64,000 bases of DNA from Streptomyces sp. SAT1 (GTDB lineage: Bacteria > Actinomycetota > Actinomycetes > Streptomycetales > Streptomycetaceae). The translations under genes and the position numbers were made by a program. The stretch spans positions 5,745,001-5,809,000 of the forward strand of contig NZ_CP015849.1 in the NCBI RefSeq assembly GCF_001654495.1, read 5' to 3'. Positions 57,872-64,000 of the stretch are shown one piece after another; position 1 is the stretch's first letter, and each line of letters begins with the position of its first letter. The notes beneath the pieces are model-generated. The model ran no database searches. It was not told where the DNA came from and saw nothing but the letters and a program-made list of their open reading frames with translations.

Positions 57872-60444
57872 CCGGCACACCGGAGAACGAGCACGAGAAC
57901 GAGACCAGCGGCACCACGCGGGGACGCGTGCTGCCCGTCACCGACCTCTCCCTCGTCGTCCTCGTCGGCGCCACCGGCTCGGGCAAGTCCACCTTCGCGC
58001 GCCGCCACTTCAAGCCCACCGAGGTCCTCTCCTCGGACTTCTGCCGGGGCCTGGTCAGCGACGACGAGAACGACCAGAGCGCCAGCCGCGACGCCTTCGA
58101 CGTCCTGCACTACATCGCGGGCAAGCGGCTCGCAGCGGGCCGCCGGACCGTCGTCGACGCCACCAGCGTGCAGCAGGACGCCCGGCGGCAGCTGATCGAC
58201 CTGGCCAGGCGGCACGACGTGCTGCCGATCGCCATCGTCCTGGACCTGCCCGAGGAGGTCTGCGCCGCGCGCAACGCGGCCCGCGCCGACCGGGCCGGGC
58301 TGCCCCGCCGGGTCGTCCAGCGGCACATCCGCGAACTGCGCCGCTCGCTGCGCCACCTGGAGCGCGAGGGCTTCCGCAAGGTGCACGTGCTGCGCGGCGA
58401 GGAGGAGGCCGAGCACGCCACCGTCGTCACCGAGAAGCGCTTCAACGACCTCACCCACCTCACCGGCCCCTTCGACATCATCGGTGACGTGCACGGCTGC
58501 GCCGCCGAACTGGAGGCCCTGCTCGGCAAGCTGGGCTACACCGACGGCGTCCACCCCGAGGGCCGCACCGCGGTCTTCGTCGGCGACCTCGTCGACCGCG
58601 GCCCCGACTCGCCCGCCGTGCTGCGCCGCGTGATGGGCATGGTGAAGTCCGGCACCGCGCTGTGCGTCCCGGGCAACCACGAGAACAAGTTCGGCCGCCA
58701 CCTCAAGGGCCGCACCGTCCAGCACACCCACGGACTGGCCGAGACGGTCGCGCAGATGGAGCGGGAGAGCGAGGAGTTCCGCGCGGAGGTACGGGAGTTC
58801 ATCGACGGCCTGGTCAGCCACTACGTGCTCGACGGCGGCCGGCTGGTGGTCTGCCACGCCGGGCTGCCCGAGAAGTACCACGGCCGCACCTCCGGCCGGG
58901 TCCGCTCGCACGCCCTGTACGGCGAGACCACCGGCGAGACCGACGAGTTCGGCCTGCCGGTGCGCTACCCGTGGGCGGAGGACTACCGTGGCTCGGCGGC
59001 CGTCGTCTACGGCCACACCCCCGTCCCGGAGGCCACCTGGCTCAACAACACCCTGTGCCTGGACACCGGCGCCGTGTTCGGCGGCAGGCTGACCGCGCTG
59101 CGCTGGCCGGAGCGCGAGCTGGTCGACGTACCGGCCGAGCGGGTCTGGTACGAGCCGGTCAGACCGCTGCGCTCCGAGGCGCCCGGCGGGCACGACGGGC
59201 GTCCGCTGGACCTCGGCGACGTGCAGGGCCGGCGTGGCGTGGAGACCCGGCACACCGGCCGGGTGGCCGTCCGCGAGGAGAACGCGGCGGCGGCCCTGGA
59301 GGTGATGAGCCGCTTCGCCGTCGACCCGCGGCTGCTGCCCTACCTGCCGCCCACCATGGCGCCGACCGCCACCTCGCGCGAGGACGGCTACCTGGAGCAC
59401 CCGGCCGAGGCGTTCGCCCAGTACCGGGAGGACGGCGTGGCGCGGGTGGTGTGCGAGGAGAAGCACATGGGCTCGCGGGCGGTGGCCCTGGTGTGCCGGG
59501 ACGCCGGCGCGGCACGCGAGCGCTTCGGCGTGGACGGCCCCACGGGCGCCCTCTACACCCGTACCGGCCGACCGTTCTTCGACGACCCGGCGGTCACCGA
59601 GGAGATCCTCGGCCGGCTGCGCACGGCGGCCGGCGACGCCGGGCTGTGGAGCGAGCTGGACACCGACTGGCTGCTCCTGGACGCCGAGCTGATGCCGTGG
59701 TCGCTGAAGGCGTCCGGTCTGCTGCGCTCGCAGTACGCGGCGGTCGGCGCGGCCGCCGGTGCCGCCTTCCCCGGGGCGCTGGCCGCGCTGGAGGGCGCCG
59801 CGGCCCGGGGCGTCGACGTCGCCGGTCTGCTGGAGCGCCAGCGCGGGCGGGCCGAGGACGCCGCCGCGTTCACCGCCGCCTACCGCCGCTACTGCTGGCC
59901 CACCGAGGGTCTGGAGGGCGTCCGCCTGGCGCCGTTCCAGCTCCTGGCCGTGCGGGGCCGCAGCCTGGCCGCGCTGCCGCACGACGAGCAGCTCGCGCTG
60001 GTGGACCGGCTCGTGGAGCACGACACCAGCGGGCTGCTCCAGGTCACCCGCCGCCTGTACGTCGACACCGCCGACCCCGAGTCGGTGCGCGCCGGAGTCG
60101 ACTGGTGGCTGGAGATGACCGGACGCGGCGGCGAGGGCATGGTCGTCAAGCCGCTCGGCGCGCTGGTGCGCACCCCGGAGGGCCGGCTGGTCCAGCCGGG
60201 CGTCAAGTGCCGCGGCCGGGAGTACCTGCGGATCATCTACGGCCCCGAGTACACCCGCCCGGACAACCTCGCCAGGCTGCGGCAGCGCTTCCTCCACCAC
60301 AAGCGCTCGCTGGCGATCCGCGAGTACGCCCTCGGTCTCGAGGCCCTGGACCGGCTGGCGGACGGTGAACCGCTGTGGCGGGTGCACGAGGCGGTGTTCG
60401 CGGTGCTCGCCCTGGAGTCGGAGCCGGTGGACCCCCGGCTCTGA
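57868..60444 (+). CDS. pnkp: Pnkp, polynucleotide kinase-phosphatase-ligase
   Basis: An 858-residue three-domain RNA-repair enzyme. The N-terminal 5'-kinase has the P-loop GATGSGKST (34-42). A binuclear metallophosphoesterase follows with GDVHGC (206-211), GDLVDRGPDSP, GNHENK and YGHTPVP. The C-terminal ligase-like nucleotidyltransferase carries the lysine motif KHMGSR (Lys532) and EGMVVKP. It heals 2',3'-cyclic phosphate and 5'-OH ends left by ribotoxins, and seals them together with Hen1. Length and order match Clostridium thermocellum Pnkp. Translation is coupled to hen1. Confidence 0.95.
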   Translation: MTGTPENEHENETSGTTRGRVLPVTDLSLVVLVGATGSGKSTFARRHFKPTEVLSSDFCRGLVSDDENDQSASRDAFDVLHYIAGKRLAAGRRTVVDATSVQQDARRQLIDLARRHDVLPIAIVLDLPEEVCAARNAARADRAGLPRRVVQRHIRELRRSLRHLEREGFRKVHVLRGEEEAEHATVVTEKRFNDLTHLTGPFDIIGDVHGCAAELEALLGKLGYTDGVHPEGRTAVFVGDLVDRGPDSPAVLRRVMGMVKSGTALCVPGNHENKFGRHLKGRTVQHTHGLAETVAQMERESEEFRAEVREFIDGLVSHYVLDGGRLVVCHAGLPEKYHGRTSGRVRSHALYGETTGETDEFGLPVRYPWAEDYRGSAAVVYGHTPVPEATWLNNTLCLDTGAVFGGRLTALRWPERELVDVPAERVWYEPVRPLRSEAPGGHDGRPLDLGDVQGRRGVETRHTGRVAVREENAAAALEVMSRFAVDPRLLPYLPPTMAPTATSREDGYLEHPAEAFAQYREDGVARVVCEEKHMGSRAVALVCRDAGAARERFGVDGPTGALYTRTGRPFFDDPAVTEEILGRLRTAAGDAGLWSELDTDWLLLDAELMPWSLKASGLLRSQYAAVGAAAGAAFPGALAALEGAAARGVDVAGLLERQRGRAEDAAAFTAAYRRYCWPTEGLEGVRLAPFQLLAVRGRSLAALPHDEQLALVDRLVEHDTSGLLQVTRRLYVDTADPESVRAGVDWWLEMTGRGGEGMVVKPLGALVRTPEGRLVQPGVKCRGREYLRIIYGPEYTRPDNLARLRQRFLHHKRSLAIREYALGLEALDRLADGEPLWRVHEAVFAVLALESEPVDPRL

Positions 60445-60552
60445 CCGGACCCGGCCGGGACCGGGCCGCGCACACGCGGCCCGAACCGGGGAGTGCGGCG
60501 GAATCGGCGGAGCAGGGGGGTGAAGCCGCCCGGCAGTGGTCAGGATGGAGGC

Positions 60553-61779
60553 ATGGGATTCCATGTCGACTCCGAGGCCGGGCGGCTGCGCCGCGTCATC
60601 CTGCACCGCCCGGACCTGGAGCTCAAGAGGCTCACGCCCAGCAACAAGGACGCCCTTCTCTTCGACGACGTGCTGTGGGTGCGCCGGGCGCGCGCCGAGC
60701 ACGACGGGTTCGCCGACGTGCTGCGCGACCGCGGGGTCGCCGTGCACCTCTTCGGCGAGCTGCTGACCGAGACGATGGCGATCGCCCCGGCCCGGTCGCT
60801 GGTCCTGGACCGCGTCTTCGACGAGAAGGAGTACGGCCCGCTCGCCACCGACCACCTGCGGGCCGCGTTCGAGACGCTGGACGCGCGGGAACTGGCCGAG
60901 GCGCTGGTCGGCGGCATGACCAAGAGGGAGTTCCTGGCCGGGCACGCCGAGCCCGCCTCCGTGCGGTTCCACGTCATGGACCTGGACGACTTCCTCCTCG
61001 ATCCGCTGCCCAACCACCTCTTCACCCGCGACACCTCCGCCTGGATCTACGACGGCGTCTCCATCAACGCCATGCGGCTGCCCGCCCGGCAGCGCGAGAC
61101 CGTGCACTTCGAGGCGATCTACCGCCACCACCCGCTCTTCGCCGACGAGGCGTTCCACCTGTGGTCGCAGGGACAGGCCGACTACCCGTCCACCATCGAG
61201 GGCGGGGACGTGCTGGTCATCGGCAACGGCGCGGTGCTCATCGGGATGAGCGAGCGGACCACCCCGCAGGCCGTGGAGATGCTGGCGCACAAGCTGTTCG
61301 CCGCCGGTTCGGCGCGCACCATCGTGGCGCTCGACATGCCCAAGCGGCGCGCGTTCATGCACCTGGACACGGTGATGACCATGATCGGCGCGGACACCTT
61401 CACCCAGTACGCCGGGCTCGGCATGCTCCGCTCGTACACCATCGAGCCGGGCGTGGGCGACAAGGAGCTGAAGGTCACCGACCATCCGCCCGAGCACATG
61501 CACCGGGCGATCGCCGCCGCGCTCGGACTGGACGGGATCCGGGTGCTGACCGCCACCCAGGACGTGCACGCGGCCGAGCGCGAGCAGTGGGACGACGGCT
61601 GCAACGTGCTCGCGGTGGAGCCGGGCGTGGTCGTCGCCTACGAGCGCAACGCCACCACCAACACCCATCTGCGCAAACAGGGGATCGAGGTGATCGAGAT
61701 CCCCGGCAGCGAGCTGGGGCGGGGCCGGGGCGGGCCGCGCTGCATGAGCTGCCCCGTGGAGCGGGATCCCGTCGCATAG
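60553..61779 (+). CDS. arcA: Arginine deiminase
   Basis: A 408-residue guanidino-group enzyme that hydrolyses arginine to citrulline and ammonia. It contains LRRVILHRPDLELKRLTPSN, NHLFTRDTSAWI, TIEGGDVLVIGNGAVLIGMSERT, MHLDTVMTMIG and the terminal GGPRCMSCP with catalytic Cys397. The start MGFHVDSEAGRLRRV matches the family beginning, although the GGAGG ribosome-binding site is unusually close. An ornithine carbamoyltransferase gene follows after 61 bases, giving the first two steps of the arginine deiminase route. Confidence 0.93.
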   Translation: MGFHVDSEAGRLRRVILHRPDLELKRLTPSNKDALLFDDVLWVRRARAEHDGFADVLRDRGVAVHLFGELLTETMAIAPARSLVLDRVFDEKEYGPLATDHLRAAFETLDARELAEALVGGMTKREFLAGHAEPASVRFHVMDLDDFLLDPLPNHLFTRDTSAWIYDGVSINAMRLPARQRETVHFEAIYRHHPLFADEAFHLWSQGQADYPSTIEGGDVLVIGNGAVLIGMSERTTPQAVEMLAHKLFAAGSARTIVALDMPKRRAFMHLDTVMTMIGADTFTQYAGLGMLRSYTIEPGVGDKELKVTDHPPEHMHRAIAAALGLDGIRVLTATQDVHAAEREQWDDGCNVLAVEPGVVVAYERNATTNTHLRKQGIEVIEIPGSELGRGRGGPRCMSCPVERDPVA

Positions 61780-61840
61780 AAATTCTGAGCCTCGTATAGA
61801 ATTCCAACAGTCCCTGTCCCTCATCTGTTGGAGCGCCCCC
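61780..61840 (+). promoter_or_regulatory. AT-rich arcA-arcB spacer with repeated ATAGAA(A)TTC
   Basis: Two close copies, CATAGAAATTC and TATAGAATTCC, lie about 20 bp apart in the 61-base spacer. TATAGAAT could serve as a -10 box for separate transcription of arcB, or the pair may be an arginine-regulator site. Confidence 0.35.
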
Positions 61841-62854
61841 ATGGCGACAGTCCCGACCGCCCTCGCCGGCCGCCACTTCCTCAAGGAGCTGGACCTCACC
61901 GGGGAGGAGTTCCGCGGTCTGATCGAGCTGGCCGCCGAGCTGAAGGCGGCCAAGAAGGCCGGGACGGAGACGCGCCACCTCACCGGGCGGAACATCGCGC
62001 TGATCTTCGAGAAGACCTCGACCCGCACCCGCTGCGCGTTCGAGGTCGCCGCCGCCGACCAGGGCGCCTCGACCACGTATCTCGACTCGTCCGGGTCGCA
62101 GATCGGGCACAAGGAGTCCCTGAAGGACACCGCCCGGGTGCTCGGCCGGATGTTCGACGCGATCGAGTTCCGCGGGGACAGCCAGGCGGCCGTCGAGGAA
62201 CTGGCCGCGCACGCCGGTGTGCCCGTCTACAACGGGCTCACCGACGACTGGCACCCCACCCAGATGCTCGCCGACGTGCTCACCATGACCGAGCACAGTG
62301 CCCGGCCGCTCACCGAGACCGCCTTCGCCTACCTCGGCGACGCCCGCTTCAACATGGGCAACTCCTATCTGGTCACCGGCGCCCTGCTCGGCATGGACGT
62401 CCGGCTCGTCGCCCCCAAGACGTACTGGCCCGCTCAGGACGTCGTCGACCGGGCGCGCGAGCTGGCCGCCGCCAGCGGGGCCCGGATCACCCTCACCGAG
62501 TCCGTGGAGGAGGGCGTGCGCGGCGCCGGCTTCGTCGCCACCGACGTCTGGGTCTCCATGGGCGAGCCCAAGGACGTCTGGGCCGAGCGCATCGAGGCGC
62601 TGGGCCCGTACGCGGTGACCATGGACGTGCTGCGCGCCACCGGCGAGCCGGACGTGAAGTTCCTGCACTGCCTGCCCGCCTTCCACGACCTCGGCACCGC
62701 GGTCGGCCGGGAGATCCACGAGCGGTACGGGCTGCGCTCGCTGGAGGTCACCGACGAGGTCTTCGAGTCGGCGCACTCGGTCGTCTTCGACGAGGCCGAG
62801 AACCGCCTGCACACCATCAAGGCGGTCCTGGTCGCCACCCTGGCGCGCGGCTGA
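61841..62854 (+). CDS. arcB: Ornithine carbamoyltransferase (catabolic type by context)
   Basis: A 337-residue transcarbamylase. Carbamoyl-phosphate motif STRTR (60-64), then SSQIG-type loop SGSQIGHKESLKDTARVLGRM, and ornithine-site motifs DDWHPTQMLADV, VSMG and FLHCLPA (His276-Pro279). Behind arginine deiminase it should split citrulline to ornithine plus carbamoyl phosphate. The sequence alone does not distinguish anabolic ArgF from catabolic ArcB. Carbamate kinase and an arginine/ornithine antiporter are absent from the window. Confidence 0.9.
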   Translation: MATVPTALAGRHFLKELDLTGEEFRGLIELAAELKAAKKAGTETRHLTGRNIALIFEKTSTRTRCAFEVAAADQGASTTYLDSSGSQIGHKESLKDTARVLGRMFDAIEFRGDSQAAVEELAAHAGVPVYNGLTDDWHPTQMLADVLTMTEHSARPLTETAFAYLGDARFNMGNSYLVTGALLGMDVRLVAPKTYWPAQDVVDRARELAAASGARITLTESVEEGVRGAGFVATDVWVSMGEPKDVWAERIEALGPYAVTMDVLRATGEPDVKFLHCLPAFHDLGTAVGREIHERYGLRSLEVTDEVFESAHSVVFDEAENRLHTIKAVLVATLARG

Positions 62855-62902
62855 CCCCCGCCCGGCCGGTCCCCCCGGTCTCTCTGGTCTCCCCGGCGCC
62901 GC

Positions 62903-63376
62903 TCACGCGGGGCGCGGCTCCCGGGGCGGCGCGGCCAGCCGGAACCACACCGCCTTGCCCGACGCGGTCGGCCGGTGCCCGCAGGACGAGCTGAGCGCCC
63001 GGATCAGCAGCAGACCGCGCCCGTCCTCCCGCCACGGATCGGGCGGGGCGAGACCGGGCCGGGTCAGGGCGCCCGGCGGCGCCGGATCCGGGTCGCGCAC
63101 CTCCACCCGGCAGCCGCCCGGCTCCAGCTCCAGCAGCAGCTCTATCGGGCCGCCGCCCGCGGTGTGCTCAACGGCGTTGGCGACCAGTTCGGCCGTGAGC
63201 AGCTCCGCGGTGTCGCTGTCGGCCGTGTGCTCCCGTTCGGCCAGCGCCGTACGGACCAGGGCGCGGGCCACCGGGACGGCGGCGGCCGAGTGCGGCAGCG
63301 CGATGCGCCAGGCGGAGGCGGGGGGCTCGTGCAACGTGTGTCCGTTCATGACGCAGGCCGCACCGGTGGTCACCAT
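62903..63376 (-). CDS. HATPase-domain protein of the RsbW/anti-sigma type
   Basis: A 157-residue protein consisting almost only of a GHKL ATP-binding domain. It has the N-box LTAELVANAVEHTAGG, then VRDPDPAPP and GRGLLLIRALSS. Such stand-alone domains are very abundant in Streptomyces and act as anti-sigma or anti-anti-sigma switch kinases. ATG at 63376 has AGGAC about eight bases upstream; another ATG at 63349 (MNGHTLHEPP) is possible. Its partner is unknown. It converges with arcB. Confidence 0.85.
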   Translation of the reverse strand: MVTTGAACVMNGHTLHEPPASAWRIALPHSAAAVPVARALVRTALAEREHTADSDTAELLTAELVANAVEHTAGGGPIELLLELEPGGCRVEVRDPDPAPPGALTRPGLAPPDPWREDGRGLLLIRALSSSCGHRPTASGKAVWFRLAAPPREPRPA

Positions 63377-63588
63377 CAGGCTGTCCTGCTCTCGACGAGG
63401 GAATGGTACGGGGGCCGTCGGCGGCGGCTCTCGGTGCCCTCCGTGCCGGGATCCGGGCCCCGGCACGGAGGGCACTACCCCTGGGAACGCCTCTCCCGCC
63501 CGGCGCCCTCCCGCCGTTACCGCCCCATCGAGGAGCTGTGACGAAGCCCCGGACGGCGGCCACATTGTCACAGGCTCTATCGCGCCCT

Positions 63589-63604
63589 CGTGACGACAGT
63601 CACG
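63589..63604. promoter_or_regulatory. Inverted repeat CGTGAC-n4-GTCACG
   Basis: A perfect 6-bp inverted repeat 104 bases upstream of the crotonase gene start, in the 331-base region 63377-63707 between divergent genes. It is a plausible operator; no regulator is identified. The rest of the region shows no gene. Confidence 0.4.
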
Positions 63605-63707
63605 GATGAGTGATAGCTTCGGAGCGAGCGCCGGGCGCGGCACCACCGGCGCCGGACGACCCGGACGCCCTGGACGAAACGGACAGCCGCCGAGGAGGCC
63701 GTACGTC

Positions 63708-64000
63708 ATGAGTCCCTTCACCGGTTCCGCCGCCCGCACCTCCGCGTGGCGCCATCTGCGCGTGGTGCTGGACGACGGCGTCGCCACGGTCACCCTGGCC
63801 CGCCCCGACAAGCTCAACGCCCTCACCTTCGGCGCCTACGCCGACCTGCGCGACCTGCTCGCCGAGCTGTCCCGGGAGCGGGCCGTGCGCGCCCTGGTGC
63901 TGGCCGGGGAGGGGCGCGGCTTCTGCTCGGGCGGCGACGTCGACGAGATCATCGGCGCCACCCTGGCCATGGACACCGCCGAACTGCTCGACTTCAACCG
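63708..64000 (+). CDS. Enoyl-CoA hydratase/isomerase family protein, 5' part (runs off the window)
   Basis: The first 97 residues of a crotonase-superfamily enzyme. After a short leader (MSPFTGSAARTSAW) comes the domain start VVLDDGVATVTLARPDKLNALTFGAYADL and the oxyanion-hole motif LAGEGRGFCSGGDVDEIIG. ATG at 63708 has GAGGAGG nine bases upstream. The catalytic Glu region lies beyond the window, so hydratase, isomerase or ring-degradation roles cannot be separated. It begins a new transcription unit. Confidence 0.88.
   Translation, partial: MSPFTGSAARTSAWRHLRVVLDDGVATVTLARPDKLNALTFGAYADLRDLLAELSRERAVRALVLAGEGRGFCSGGDVDEIIGATLAMDTAELLDFN

Noticed and set aside
57691..62130. A 1479-codon open frame on the minus strand across hen1, pnkp, arcA and arcB
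   Set aside because: It is an antisense shadow caused by high third-position GC. The plus strand carries four motif-verified enzymes there, and the antisense product is low-complexity with no recognisable domain.

Overview
The window is high-GC actinobacterial DNA, almost certainly the chromosome core of a Streptomyces or close relative. The support is GTG starts, dense ATGA/GTGA-coupled operons, a SARP-NB-ARC-TPR regulator, DasR-type boxes, a chitin-type LPMO, an mce operon, a SepF paralogue, a bacterial Hen1-Pnkp pair and a rifamycin-associated element. I see no tRNA, rRNA, insertion sequence, prophage or CRISPR array.

Layout. 1-3715: the 5' part of an unknown gene, a 48-aa peptide gene and a divergent SARP-type STAND regulator. 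3791-18702: a B12/propionyl-CoA district. It has three cobalamin riboswitches, a thioredoxin-like ferredoxin, a secreted transcobalamin-like DUF4430 protein, a valine (isobutyryl-CoA) degradation operon, CbtB/CbtA cobalt transport, a histidine-phosphatase pseudoenzyme, and PrpR facing the methylcitrate-cycle genes prpD-prpB-prpC. Valine breakdown yields propionyl-CoA. That is consumed either by the B12-dependent mutase (not in this window) or by the B12-independent methylcitrate cycle (present), so the grouping makes metabolic sense.

18797-25329: a Tat-exported DUF4874/DUF4832 protein, an ABC-transporter gene remnant, a DasR-controlled AA10 LPMO, a GlsB-type membrane protein, and an ArsR-MgtA magnesium ATPase pair. 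25653-45560: a PucR-type regulator, three secreted proteins, then a complete mce lipid-transporter operon divergent from them (ATPase, two YrbE permeases, six Mce proteins, four Mce-associated proteins in an A-B-A-B duplication, a lytic transglycosylase) and a TetR regulator.

45606-53354: an AfsQ1/AfsQ2-like two-component system with a GerMN lipoprotein, a divergent DUF3152 metalloprotease-like protein preceded by an AfsQ1-type box, an MFS exporter, and a HelD/HelR RNA-polymerase motor preceded by a rifamycin-associated element. 53508-64000: SepF paralogue, MazG-like pyrophosphohydrolase, DUF6099 protein, F420-type oxidoreductase, the Hen1-Pnkp RNA-repair operon, arginine deiminase plus ornithine carbamoyltransferase, an ATP-binding anti-sigma-type protein, and the start of a crotonase gene.

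Start sites were chosen by ribosome-binding site, translational coupling and signal-peptide position, so several differ from the longest open frame. Family names rest on recognised motifs only, with no database search.
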